A stretch of DNA of 64,000 nt, from NCBI GenBank assembly GCA_013396755.1, contig VWZF01005530.1:203001-267000 (forward strand), written 5' to 3'. Below the pieces are notes generated by a model. That model did not search any database and had not been told where the DNA came from. It saw only the letters and a program-made list of their open reading frames with translations. This DNA is from Sclerurus mexicanus (lineage: Eukaryota > Chordata > Aves > Passeriformes > Furnariidae). The position numbers and the translations under genes are program-made. This document shows positions 1 through 11,735 of the stretch, piece by piece; the first letter of the stretch is position 1; each line of letters starts with the position of its first letter.

Positions 1-172
1 TTGTGAAACTTTCTCCTACAGCCTTGGCCAGCTTCTATTTCTAATTCCTTCCACCTCTTTGACCACCCTTTGCAGTGACAAAACCCATGTTTACATGCAT
101 TGGGGACTCTGCTCCAGGCTGCAGCTGCTGCCTGAGTCCCCCATCCTTGCCAGCATGGCACAGGGTGCTGAC
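1..172 (-). other. ACAN: Start of ACAN intron toward the sushi exon
   Basis: Non-coding sequence downstream of the third lectin exon's donor. No sushi-type cysteine/tryptophan pattern is visible in any minus-strand frame, so the intron continues past the window edge. Confidence 0.8.
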
Positions 173-317
173 CTGTTCCTTTCTTGCAGGTGAAAGGGAG
201 GTGATAGTTGCAGGGAACATCATTCCATTCGCCTTTCTCATGCCAGATCATCACAACGCAGTCCTCCCCCGCCGAAAAGAAGTTATCGGGTTGGTTGGGC
301 CGCCAGTTCTCATATTG
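173..317 (-). CDS. ACAN: ACAN C-type lectin exon 3
   Basis: A 145-nt exon (model residues 1962-2010): QYENWRPNQPDNFF, EDCVVMIWHEKGEW, NDVPCNYHLPFTCKKGT. Both calcium-site signatures are present, QPD and WND, as are the last cysteines of the lectin fold. The acceptor is CTCGGCAG|CAATAT and the donor is GGAACAG|GTCAGC, leaving phase 1 for the sushi exon. The sushi module and C-terminal tail are not found in the remaining 172 bases and must lie outside the window. Confidence 0.95.
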
Positions 318-625
318 CTGCCGAGAGAGGAAAGTCCTTCACCTAAGGTTGAGCCCTTCCCTCTCCCACACCCTCTTTCAATCCTGCTGCTGCCTTGCCC
401 CTGCCTCCCTCCAGCAGAGACCATGGGATGCCTGCACTGCTCCTACAGTGGTTATTTCCACTGTGACAGTGCCCAGGAGCTGACCAACTTTACTATTGGC
501 TTGGAAAAACCATAAGCCCTACTGCCTCCACTCAATGTCCAACCCAGGCACTCAGCATGTAACTCATGAGGCTCTTCCCCTTGCCCAAAGCCAGTGCTTG
601 TGCACGCTGTGAGCTGGAGGCTCAC
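318..625 (-). other. ACAN: ACAN intron between lectin exons 2 and 3
   Basis: A 308-bp intron bounded by GTGAGC and CGGCAG. I see nothing in it beyond splice signals and a pyrimidine-rich stretch near the acceptor. Confidence 0.85.
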
Positions 626-708
626 CAGGGAATGTCCGTCAGACCAGCGGAAGTCATTCTCCACAGCTCTGTCACTGAGGCCAATCCACTGGTAGTCCTG
701 TGCATGAC
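626..708 (-). CDS. ACAN: ACAN C-type lectin exon 2
   Basis: An 83-nt exon (model residues 1934-1961): SHAQDYQWIGLSDRAVEN followed by DFRWSDGHSL. The WIGL motif is the hallmark core strand of C-type lectin domains. The acceptor is CTTTCAG|GTCATG and the donor is TCCCTG|GTGAGC. It enters in phase 1 and leaves in phase 0. The length fits the 83-nt middle lectin exon of other lecticans. Confidence 0.95.
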
Positions 709-1028
709 CTGAAAGAGGAGAAGGGGAAAGAAGAGTGGGTCATGGTTGCCCTATACCTTGTTGAAAGCATTTCTTTGTCATCTCAACTGTTTCTGTCCCT
801 GGAGCCTCTGGATCATTCAGCTTCTTTCCAGTCACTAGCTCCTGATGTCCTTATTTTCCTCATATCGTACTTGTCCATCTCCCTCCCCACTCAACCTGCC
901 ATGTGCATGGATGCACCCAAGTAAGGGTGAGGCTTTGTGGTTTTGACACTACTTTTGATAAATCTGCCCACAGACTCGGAGTCCAATGCCTGGACTCCTG
1001 CCCAGGCTCAGGCTGCTCCAGCACTCAC
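709..1028 (-). other. ACAN: ACAN intron between lectin exons 1 and 2
   Basis: A 320-bp intron with GTGAGT and TTTCAG ends. No other feature was recognised. Confidence 0.85.
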
Positions 1029-1187
1029 TGTTCACAAACTCTTGTTCCTCTGGGGTGATGATACTGCTGAGGTGGGCTTGATGTTGTCGGCATCTGGTCT
1101 CTGCATCCATCCAAGTCTCCCTCTCTTCAAAGTGCCTGTAGCAGTGGCCCTGGAACTTGGTCCAGCCTTCCTCACAGTTTTTCAAGT
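1029..1187 (-). CDS. ACAN: ACAN C-type lectin exon 1
   Basis: A 159-nt exon (model residues 1881-1934): DLKNCEEGWTKFQGHCYRHF, then ETWMDAETRC and HLSSIITPEEQEFVN. This is the N-terminal part of the G3 C-type lectin domain, with the first three cysteines. The acceptor is TGTTTCAG|ACTTG. The donor lies inside what a naive reading would translate as FVNSECW: GTGAACA|GTGAGT, phase 1. In the lectican family this domain binds tenascins, fibulins and similar matrix partners. Confidence 0.96.
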
Positions 1188-3915
1188 CTGAAACACACAG
1201 AGGAGGAACGAAAATGAGTGGGTGCATGGGTCTGGAAGCCTTCCAACTCACCTCTTAGCAGCTCATGCTCTCATGGCATGGGATAACATATGGTCACTTT
1301 CACTAAAAAACAAACCCTGACACTGTTGCCTGTAGGATATCCTAGGGAAGAAAATATCCAAGACACAGAGAGGGAAACCTGTGTTGAAGACCCCATGTCT
1401 GCAGTAAAATGACCAGTGCTACCAGAAAACTTGAATGATACTGACTTATTGCTGAGCAATTAAATCCCTGTGTCATGTTCCTGAACTTTGTTTTTGAGGA
1501 GCTGACCAAGCAAGAACCCCTCTCTTCCCACTTCTGCTGGCCTGCAGAGTTTTCTTGCTTTGGAAAAAAACTGCAAAACCCAAATCCAGATGTCCAGAAT
1601 CAGTGCACATGTGTTGAAAATGCAAGAAGGGACTACCAGGTTCAGGTGGTTGTATCACTTGGTGTGAATCTGGAGCTCTGGAGGAGAAGCAAACCTACCA
1701 AGATGGGTGAAAAGAGATGGAGACAGGAACTTACCATGGTGTAGGGAGAGAATGAAATCTCAGTGAAAAAGCTTGGAAGCTGCTAAAGAAGTACAAACAT
1801 TTCCCAGCTTTTCAGAACATCTTTCACCATCTGAGAAACACTGAAGAACTGAATGCACTTATTAAAAAAAAAAACCAAAACAAAACCACGGATGGGGAGA
1901 GCAGAGGCAAATGGCAAAACCACCAACAAAGTCCTTCAGCAGTTCCCATGCAATACAACACCACACATCTATCTGCTACATGTGACTGAAGGAAACAGAA
2001 AATGAAATGTGTTTAATCTCAGCCTTTCAGATGACTGATCTACTATCCTTTCTTAGGCTCTTGCTGTTCTGGGAGTGCTCTTCCATGTGTTTTCATGCCC
2101 CTCTCCCTTTTCAGTAAGGTTTTCTGTACTTAGTTTCTTTCTTCTTTGTTAAACTTGGAGGGTCAAAGCACTTGTCACTTTCAATCACACTCGTTCCTCC
2201 TAATCCACCTTTCTGGTGTTCTTCCAACTGGAGATTGTAGAGACTTCATAGAGGTTGGAACAGCTGGTAGTTAGTTGAGACATTTTCTGCTTTCTTCAAC
2301 AGATGAAATGGGTTATCTGGAAGTAGCTGAAGCTCTAAGGATTCTTGGGTTTTGCAGGCAGATCATTTGCACAAAGTGAGCGGAGAACTCACTCTGTCTT
2401 TTGAGATTTAAGACTCTTCCAGCATCTTGAATGCCATCCCTTGTCATCATAGCCTGGGAATGGGACAGCACGCGATACAGAACCTCAGCAGGACATTTCC
2501 TCTGAGAAAGGCCACTCTTTCTACATAATTGTTACTTTTGGGTAAATATGACAGCAATTTTCTTGGAAAAGAATGAAGAAAATCTTGTTTCCTTGTAGGG
2601 ACACTGATGTGGTGACAAGAAGGCCTGTCTGTGTGCACAGATGGCAAAGCCCACCTACAATGTCCTGCTGTACTTGGAGACTGACAGGAAGGATGGTCTG
2701 CCTTATGGGAATATGAAAATCTACATTCCCCATGGAATTAGGGCCACTCATTTCCTCTTGCATCTCCCAGCCTAGAGCCCCCAAGTATCAGAGCCCATAA
2801 ATCAGAGAAAAGAGAAAATTAAGTTTGGCTTGGACCAAACAAGATTGTAAGCAGCTGCAGCATAGAAAGTCTCCTATTGGATTACAAGGATCTTCAACAA
2901 CAGGTATCATGGATGGGTAAATCCAGGGCTGATTAGCTTGCATTAGGAAAGTGATGTTAAGTCAGCACAATTCCTGCCCTGAAAGTCCAATGATCCTGAG
3001 CCTTCTTATGGTCTTCTCCATATGTTCTCCATATGTTGGAAGCAGAAAGAGATACAGAGAAAGGGAAGAAGAAAATCCAGTACATATTATCATTATTCAT
3101 GCCAAGCTGAAGAAGACACTGTAACCTTATTTCTCTTTTGTTTGAGCAAGGCAGGAAAGCTTCCCCTCAGCTAAGCTGATAGAAGTTTAGACTTTCATCA
3201 GCTTTAAGAAAAAAACACAACTCTTTTTCTTTCCTTGTAGAAACAAAAATAAGTATTAGTGCAGGTCAGAGTACTTAATTTTGATGGAAAAATAGATCAC
3301 TTCATGTTTTCTCAAAGATACATTCCCTGCTGATTTTGCCACAGGAAGCCATGTTGAAGAGATGACAAAAATGTCATGCTATGTCAAATCTGTGGAGATT
3401 CCTGGAGTGAATGAGACTTCTCTCAGCTGCATCTTCCCTGAGAGAAACACAATAATTTTTCATGGCTCAGTTGAAGCACCTTTCCATGAAATTCCAGTCT
3501 AGCAGAGAAAGTTTGCCTGGGGTGAAGATGTACTCAGAAGTTTCCCTACTGTTACAGATGAACAGGAAGACCCTTGACCCAAAGAGACAGCAACTTCTGT
3601 GATCAACATTGTTATGATCCGTGTGGAGCTTCACTAGAGAAATTTAAAAAAGAGAAAGCTGATGAAGGCACCAGAAGCTCCTGCTTAGAAATCTTAGAGG
3701 ACGTGGCACTGTGATGAACAAACTAATCAAAATATATATATTCAAAAGCCTCAAAGAGTTTCCCTAGTGTGTTTTAAACTGGTGTTAAAGGTTAGCTCAT
3801 TGAGATGAGGGCCAGACTAATGGGAGCAGTAAGGATCAGCTTTTTTGGGGTGGCTAGGTTGGGAACAAGGTGTTGCAGCAGTTAGTACGATTAGCTGAAG
3901 CCAGGTAGGCCGTAC
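1188..3915 (-). other. ACAN: ACAN 2.7-kb intron between EGF and lectin exons
   Basis: AT-moderate intronic sequence with a short A-rich tract at about 1863-1873 and a small local duplication of TCTCCATATGT at about 3015-3035. No exon-like cysteine-rich segment, RNA gene or clear transposable element was recognised. Confidence 0.75.
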
Positions 3916-4029
3916 CGATCTCACACAGGTCCCCTCCGTAGCTGGGAAGGCATAAGCATTTGAAAGAGTCGATGCCATCAGCGCAGGTAGCTCCGTTCAG
4001 ACAGGGGCTTGAGTGGCATTCATCGGTGT
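3916..4029 (-). CDS. ACAN: ACAN EGF-like exon (calcium-binding EGF)
   Basis: A 114-nt exon (model residues 1843-1881) starting DTDECHSSPCLNGATC and ending at YGGDLCEI. Six cysteines have EGF spacing, and the DxDEC start is the calcium-binding type. It matches the EGF2 module of mammalian aggrecan. The acceptor is CTTGCAG|ACACCG and the donor is GATCG|GTACGG, phase 1 at both ends. The exon is isolated between a 7.7-kb intron (toward CS) and a 2.7-kb intron (toward the lectin exons), and it is too short for an ordinary ORF scan. I did not find the optional EGF1 module. Confidence 0.96.
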
Positions 4030-7000
4030 CTGCAAGAAATCAAGGGCTTCCATTAGGGCTCTGGGCAGAGCAAGATGTACCCAACACACAGCACTTGGTC
4101 GTGGACAGCTGTGGTAACTCTTCTTTGTCCTCTGTCTCTGCCTGATGCATCAAACTTGAAAACTTGTGTCTGTGTGTCCATCAGCTAAGGGTCTGTGAGG
4201 AAGGATGTGGAATTCTTATAAGTGATGGAAACATCCCAAAACAGATCTCTGTCTCCTAACCAATGTTTCTGGTTGTCAGTGCTCACTAGAAGTTTCTTCC
4301 TAAACATAATTTGGATGAAGTTCTGTGGTAAGATATCTCTTCTTAGTGAAGATGAATGAAGTGTAGAGAGGAAAAGAAGTGTATTCAAAGGTGGTTCAGA
4401 GACCCTCAACTTTTTCTTTTTGAGGTCTTAGCTAGGGGTGCCTCTTCTTTAGTGAAGAACACTGGAATGCAGTGCCATTTTCTCCAGACCTGTTTCAGTA
4501 TGCATTCTTTTGCTTATGATAGGGCTGGAAGAAGCTAGTACATCTTTTCGAGCTGTGGACTCCATCTTGGTGGAGAGAGCTTTGGAGTTAGAAAAAGAGT
4601 CATTCAGAATGGAAAGATTTCAGATACATTCAACGCAGAAACAAGGAGTAAGACTAAGGAAGAAAGTGGGAGCACATCCACGCAGGTTAGGATAAATTAT
4701 GACTGGTTAGATCCTCATGCAAGACAGCATTTCTTTCACACGCAGAAGAAATGTAAAGCTTTAACAGTGATGACTAACACTCCATGCTCTTCTTGTGGAT
4801 GAGAAGGGTTAGTGAGAAAATATTCACAGATGATAAACATGCTGGCTGTGGAAATACCAGAGCAGAGCAGTGACTCCCTGAGGTCTATGTTCATCTTCTG
4901 ACTTGGGTATAGTTGGTCAGATATCACGTCCTTGCAGAACCATGGCTCAGTTGCTCAGTGTCCCCAGACACAAGAGAGCAGATGTGTGTTATGCCCCATG
5001 TGGCTTTCTAGTGACTCAGTGGCCAAGGTCTGATATGTCAACAGGAAGCTGACATGCTCTGTAACGTGCCTAAGTGATGGAGAAAATCCTTTCTGACCTT
5101 GGATGGTAAATCTCTGTGTGCTTTGGAGCAAGAAGATTGCCATCTTTATTCTAGGCTGTATTACTGTGAGCAGTGAAATCATTCTTCATATGACAGATGA
5201 ACCTCTTTGCAGTTCTTCTCTGAGAGAAGGAATTTTTCATTTTGGATTGCCCTTCTAATCTTATGAATGCTTTCTGGATTTCTTTATTCACTGTAACCTG
5301 AAGAAAATTCTGTTTCCATGGTACTAATAAATACTTTGAGACTTTTCAGAACAAAACGGGAGTCACAAGTCTAGTAGTATAGAGGAGCTGAACTCGGCTG
5401 AGTATTGCTTATTAGTCACACTTGGAGTTCCTAGAAGACAGGGAGCATAAAGAAAAATGAGGTATCCTGAAGGGTGATTGGAACTGTAGAGGCCCCTTGG
5501 GCTTCCCAACAGCAGTGACAGCAGAAATTCCTGTTGATTCTGGTGGGCTCCAGCTGAACAAGTAAAGGCTTTCCTTCCTTTGTTAGGCTCCATGAAGTGA
5601 AAAGAACACTGCAGAAGTGGGAACAAAATGCACATGGGAGCTAAAGCTGAATGGTTAGCGGGGAATAATGAGGCTTTAGCTGTCTTCAACCTTGTGGAAT
5701 AAAACTTGGCATGTCCAAGATCTCTTCTGATAAGCAGGAGACCTGCTGTGAGTAGCCATCCCTGGTCTTGGAGGAGCGGGAAGCAGGCACACATGTGCAG
5801 AGTCATTGCCACAAATTTTCAGCCGGGAAATAACACTGGAAGAGAGTTTCCTTTTACAGATATTGTATATAATATGGTTACACATATTATATGTGCTGTA
5901 AAAACAAATTCTCTGTGTATAATATATATGCTACATATCTCGGCATGCATACACGTTTACAGTTTTATATATGACACACAGAGAAAGGGTGTGTACTTGT
6001 GGGTAGTGTCAGAAAAACAAATAACAAATACAAGTGAGACAGACAGGTTTTCTTCCCAGAGTTGTGCTGCAAATGGCTGGAGAGAAGATGTTTAAACACA
6101 TGATAATCGTAAAGAGCTCCCTCTTCAGCCTGTTGAGCTGTTGAGGCAGTATCCCCTTCCCCTGGATGTAGAATCACCTCACTGAACTGATATTGGAAAA
6201 CTCAAACATATCTGTTGGGTTGGAGAAAATGTTACTGATTCTGGTCCTCCCAAAAAATCTGGATCTCGAAGGTCTTTTAGAAAGGTCTAGATAATAAAAT
6301 TGGCAGTGATATTGCCCCTGGAAATTCTGGCAAGTTGGTTTGTGGGTGTTTCTAGGACATTCCATCAAAGCCATAGGATTTATGGGAGAGGAGAACTCCA
6401 TTAAAAAAAATAAATTTCATCTATCACACAACACTTGGCTATTTTCTTCATAACTTTTTATATACTATAAATGTGCCCTCTTCCACATTGTTTAGAGCTA
6501 GATGAGGTCAGGAAATCACTGTACACCTCTTCAGCCAGCTGAAAAGCCTGCAACACACTGGGTGTGCCAGCTCTGCTCAGCATGGAGCGAGCTCCCACTT
6601 CCACAGCATTGGCTTCCAGATACCTTGAAACTCAAGGATCTTACACAGACACAAGCTATTTATTTGCTTGGGTGAGCAGTCATCCAAAAAGTCAGCTCTG
6701 CTTTGTGATGCAGCTCAAGGGCTAATCAACCGACAAGAAGACAAGACTACTGCTATTATTACCCCTTGCTAAGGAAGGACAGCGATGTGTGATGTGTCGT
6801 GGAATGCAGAATGGAGGTAGCCCCCACTTTCAAGAGCTGCAGCTGTAAAACAAAGACGGGGAGAAAATGCCTTGTGGTGCCAAAAATAGGAAGCCCAGTT
6901 AGAACATGTTATTAAGTAAGTTCTTGAGGATAATGCAGAATTAGTGACTCTTTAGAAGAGGATTCATACTGCAGTTAATATTGCCCAGAAATTGCAAAAG

Positions 7001-7308
7001 GTTATTCAATTCTGCTGTCGCAACAGTTTCTATCTTTTAGGATCCAAGCTCTTACTTCTAAATGTATTCTTTTTAATAAAACAAAACAAAACAGCTAATG
7101 TAAACGGGGTCTTGCATCTGGAAGATGTAAATTGTTGGCTGGAGAAAGCGAGGGAAGTTATATAGCTGCAATGCAAACTTTGAATTTGGTTCACCATTGG
7201 CTTCCTAAGATTTCTTTTACATTGCCAGATACATACTATATTTAGTCAGAATAATTTTCTTCTGGTGAAACTAAACACAACTGAAGTATTCTCAGCATCT
7301 CTGCTCAT

Positions 7309-7379
7309 GGTGGGGGGGGCTGGAGCTAGAGGATCTTTAAGGTCCCTTCCAGCTCTAATCATTCTATGATTCTATGATT
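7309..7379 (+). mobile_element. CR1 LINE 3'-end fragment
   Basis: Contains the CR1 3' signature AAGGTCCCTTCCAGCTC followed by the tail ATTCTATGATTCTATGAT. Only about 70 bp remain, a typical 5'-truncated bird CR1 insertion. It lies antisense to ACAN in an intron. Confidence 0.85.
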
Positions 7380-10300
7380 TTCCCAATGCCTTTGAAAACA
7401 ATTTGCTGTACCAGAAACTGAAAATTGGAAAGAGAAATCTGTTAGAAATGAAAGAGAAATAGATTGACCCTTGTTTTGTTCAGAAAGTAAATAACATGTA
7501 AAAGTGAACACTCAGTGCCAGTGGTGAGAAGGACATGCTTTTAAAATCCTTCATCCCAAGCTAAAAACACAATGCTAGAAACAGTGCTGTGACTTTTTGA
7601 AACAGTTCAGTCTGTGCTTTCCTCTCCATGGCAGCCTGTATGGAAGATGAGCAAGAATATCCATTAAACAAGATCAGCTTTGTGCTTACATCTACTTAGG
7701 AGAAGCAGCTGGTGAACAGAGAGGATGCTATCACCCAAACCCTGAACAAACTATAGTTTTCCTGAAGCTGTGAGTAACTGGTTTAGTAATATACCCTAGG
7801 ATATTTCTATACTCTCCTGTTTTGTTCTGTAGAGAGGAAAAGGTAAGATGGAAACGCAAGGCCCAATAGTGCCTGTTGTGCCCCTTGCTCTTTCCATATA
7901 GGCCTCCTTGTAAGTGCGATTATTCAAATAGGGAATCAGAGACCAACCAGATAATTATCTTCCAGAGACTGAGGAAAAATGTAGTCCGGGTACAAATTAA
8001 ATTTGCTTTTCAGAGACTGCTGGGAAGTTTGAACTACTAGTCTGATAGCTCAAACACCCAAGAAAAACATTGGAGCAATTGTAGGGTGACTCCTAGAAGA
8101 AAAGAGAAATTGGGGGAACCAGTTCTCTCACATTTTAAGGCAAATGCTAGTATCAAACACCACAGAGCCAGCCAGTGACTTGCTATGAGCAATTAAGTAA
8201 TTAAAATAATTAACTACAATAATTGAACCAAAGCCTCCCTGTGGCAGAAGGGGCAGGTATTGATGAAGTCTTAAAAAAAACATCTATTCTGCTAGAGATT
8301 GTCAAGTTTCCAGGAGAACATGTTGATCTGCTGGAACCTTCAATTTGTCCAACACTCTCATTGACGAAGAACTCAGGAGATTTGGCCATGTCTGTTTCCA
8401 AAATATTATGTGTAGAAGTAAACAGACATGTAAATAACACTAGTCCAGGATTGTGTGTTACCTCTGCAGAGGAAGGTTTTTTTTAAGCTAACTAACTTCT
8501 GATGCAAAGCAGACAGAGTCTCCAGGAGAAATCCAATCATCTGGTCAGTCACAAATCATCTGTGCTTTTGCTTGTCTCTCATCCAGGCCTGGTACCTTCA
8601 TCTCCTTCTTGAGACTATAATTTTCATTCCACATTAGGTGAAACATTAGGAAGCAGGTGAGCATTTTCTTGACTCTTTTTTTTTTTTTTTCCTGGGGGAT
8701 TTTATCTGGACCAATAAAACTCTATCCCTTGGACTTCCAGCTTGTGAAGCATGAGGAAAGCCCATGAAGACCTTTCCTTGTTTGTACTCTAACTTTCTGC
8801 TGTGCTGCGGCCTCAGCCAACAGAATTTGTGGACTTGTTTCACCAGAGACAAACAAAATTCAACATAAATAAATGCCATTTCAGCACATTTCTCTTTTTC
8901 CCCCACAATGTGAGTGAAGTCTTTAAGTCATTGACTGGTCAGAATGCTCCAAACCGCAGCCTTTCACTGAAGTGCCAGCATGCTTTTTTCAGCTAATAAT
9001 TATTTGTCTTCTAATGTTACCAGAAGCAAAAAGACCCACTGAGTTGGCAAAGCCCTGAATGAGGAAGCCAAGCCTATGGACAATTCTTAAAGCTTGTGGG
9101 GTTCCTGTCTTCACGAGGGAATCAAACTGCTGACTAAAGACATGTACATGCATAGCCTTCAGTTTGGTTAAATACTAAAAAATACTGGCACTCTAAGTGT
9201 TAATCTTTGGTCTTTTTATGCTTCTGTCTCTGACTTTTAGAGAGAAGTAGAGGCTATAACAGAGCAGAAAAATACCATTCTTCTAAAATCACTCAACTAA
9301 ATAGACTGCTGGATCTAACTGGAACCCTCCAATGGCAGGAGCAGAGGGCAACAGCCATGTGTCTCCTCTGAGCTCCTTCTGTGAGCAGAAACAGCTTCAC
9401 CCACTCTTTAATGTTACTCAAAATTCATTGCACTTAATGGGCATCCACTGCATCCCACAAACCCTGAGCACAGCATAAGGCATAGATATGGGAGCTGGTT
9501 TTTTTTGCAAGAGCTAAATTTCAAGACTGGGAAGCTTCAAGTGAAAAGGCAGCCACAACATGGAAAACCCCATTCTGGGATCCAGCCTACAGTTCTTCCT
9601 TGTAGACTTTCAATGTTCACAATCCCCAGAGAACTGTAAAGAGTAACGACTCAAAAAAGAAGGATTTTTTTTTCTCTCTAATTTCCTTTGTCATGTCTTT
9701 GTTCTAATTGTCTGGAAGTTTGTCTTGTTGCAGGGGTGTTGCAAGTTCATGGTCAATACACTTTCTTACACCTGGATGAACTTCCTTCAGACCCTGACCA
9801 GGGCTGCATTTAATCCTGTAGAGACACTGTACTAAAGAAGTTTACCAATAAAAAGGTAAGAGTGCCAGCCATACACATGTACTCAAGTCCATCTCTGGTT
9901 TATAAAGTCTACATGCAGTCATCGCTTACCTCTTGCTGTCACCTGCTAAAAAACCCCTGCTGCTATATCGTCATCTCTGTAACTTGCAAATATACATGTT
10001 CCAATTTCAGAACATTTTCAAGCTTCTTCACACATGAGCTGCTGAACACATGCTTTTCTTTCAAAATACTTCACAAGAATGTTGGCTAACAAATGGTCTG
10101 AAGAATCTGGCATTCGCCTTGTGGGTAATTTATAAAAAGAAAAAGCAGTGGAATAAAACCATATTTGGTGGCCAGTAATCCTTTTTTAATTTTTTTTTAT
10201 ATTTTTTTTTTTTTAATTTTTACTGAGCCTCACTGGCTTCCATCCTCCCCCTCAATGCTGATTTTCCTGGCTTTTTTTTGTCTCTGGGCTCGGATGTGGC

Positions 10301-11429
10301 AGTGGGCATGGCCCAAACATAGGGCCCAGGAGTTGTGCGTTAAGGGCTTTTGGTCCATAACTTCTGCATGACCCTGCCAAGCCAATGCCGTGGGAATGAG
10401 CCTGCTGACTTGCCCTCACCCTCTTGTGCAGCATCCTCTGTGCAACTGCTCAGCAGACACAGACAGGAGCGCAGATGTGTTGTGTGAGCAGGACTGAACA
10501 AAGGTTTGTGATTACCTGGTGCTCTCAGAGGGAGAGAAGTGACGCAGAGGGAAATGCAGTGACTCATTCAAAACACTTTGAGGATGGAAATGACGCTAGA
10601 AACCAGGCTGAGTCTCACAAAGGCCTGCAGTTACAGACCTTTATCAAATCCACAGCTACCTATGTTGAAAGGTGTAAATTGACGAAAAGGAAGCCGTTTA
10701 GGAGGCAATGTGGAAGGGGGTGGAACTGAAAATACTTTTGCTAGAAGGAACTGAGCAAATCACTTTGCACATACATTTTGCACCATACTTAAAGACCTAG
10801 ATGTCCTAGATGAACCTGTGGCCCTTTGAGAACAGCCCATATAGGAGCTTCATAAAACAACACAAGCACTGACGGCTTTCAAATGGGGTTTGCCCCCGGG
10901 GTGCCAGCTCCTGATGGCAGCAAAGGGAAACCAGGCTGTGTCCAGGGATGCTGGGGGACATCCTGTGTTACCAGGACTGGACTTCCATGGCCAAGAAGCA
11001 GCCACCAGGAAGCACAACATCTTACATTTCATTTTCTTCTCACTGCAGTATTATAGTGCTTTCAGAGCATGTGAACACTGCTCAGGGAATAGTTGTTAGA
11101 ACAGTAGCAGAGTGTTTTCACCATATATGGTTATTCAGATTTAAATATTGTGTCTGTTTATATTTGGCAACAAGGAATCCTATCAAAGACAGAGCACTGA
11201 AACACCAAAAAGAGGCACGATGGAGGGAAGAGCATTTAGCAGCAGAGCTGACAAAAGGTAGTGATGCCCTGAGCATCATCTCACATATTTATCCCATTCG
11301 AGCTTCAGAGAGCAGCATAAGACACAGAGCAGAGGGTGGCCACATGATATGCCAAAGTCTGCCTGATGAAAACATTGCACTCGGTGGAGATGATGCTCGG
11401 AGCAAAGATTTTTGTTTCCAGCTGGCTTG

Positions 11430-11561
11430 CTTTAAAAGACAAGCAGATGTGGCACTGAGGGACATGGTTTAGTGGTGGACTTGACAGTGCTGAGTTAACT
11501 GTTGGACTCAATGATCACAAAGGTCTTTCTCGACCTAAACAATCCTATGATTCTATAATCA
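11430..11561 (+). mobile_element. CR1 LINE 3'-end fragment
   Basis: About 130 bp matching the CR1 3' UTR: GGCACTGAGGGACATGGTTT, then GTTGGACTCAATGATC and the diverged tail CTATGATTCTATAATC. It ends about 175 bp from the CS exon's donor site, so it is a recent neighbour of that splice site. Confidence 0.85.
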
Positions 11562-11676
11562 TGAGCTGTGAAAAACCATATATATTTATGGCTTTCCACC
11601 AGAAAAACATTCTGCTCAAGTCTGCTTCTGTGTTAATGTCCTTTGCTGCATAAAAAGCAAAAAAGTGACAGTTATA

Positions 11677-11700
11677 CTCTCTCCCTCCCTCCCTCCCCTT
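11677..11700. repeat. (CTCC)n / CT-rich microsatellite
   Basis: A short pyrimidine tract (CTCCCTCCCTCCCTCCC) on the plus strand, 35 bases inside the intron after the CS exon donor. On the transcribed strand it is a purine (GGGA)n run. Confidence 0.8.
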
Positions 11701-11735
11701 TCATAAAGCTTTCCCTTCCATATGAGACACATTAC

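Larger units (their letters stand above)
4030..11735 (-). other. ACAN: ACAN 7.7-kb intron between CS and EGF exons
   Basis: The longest intron in the coding part. It contains two plus-strand CR1 3' ends (7309-7379 and 11430-11561), an AT-rich stretch with ATATAT runs around 5865-5950, T-rich tracts at about 8678-8692 and 10180-10215, and a CTCC microsatellite next to the CS exon donor (11677-11700). Other aggrecans carry an optional EGF1 exon in this interval; I did not recognise one. Confidence 0.75.

Noticed and set aside
949..1028. Extension of the first lectin exon past 1029 (reading ...VNSECWSSLSLG)
   Set aside because: The frame stays open, but the sequence leaves the lectin pattern exactly at a GTGAGT donor, and the next exon resumes the fold in the correct phase.
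5363..5812. A 149-codon minus-strand ORF in the 7.7-kb intron
   Set aside because: No domain, no cysteine pattern of an EGF module, and no matching splice sites in the required phase.
10948..11472. A 174-codon plus-strand ORF in the 7.7-kb intron
   Set aside because: It has no recognisable domain and its end runs into a CR1 3' UTR fragment. It is consistent with chance.
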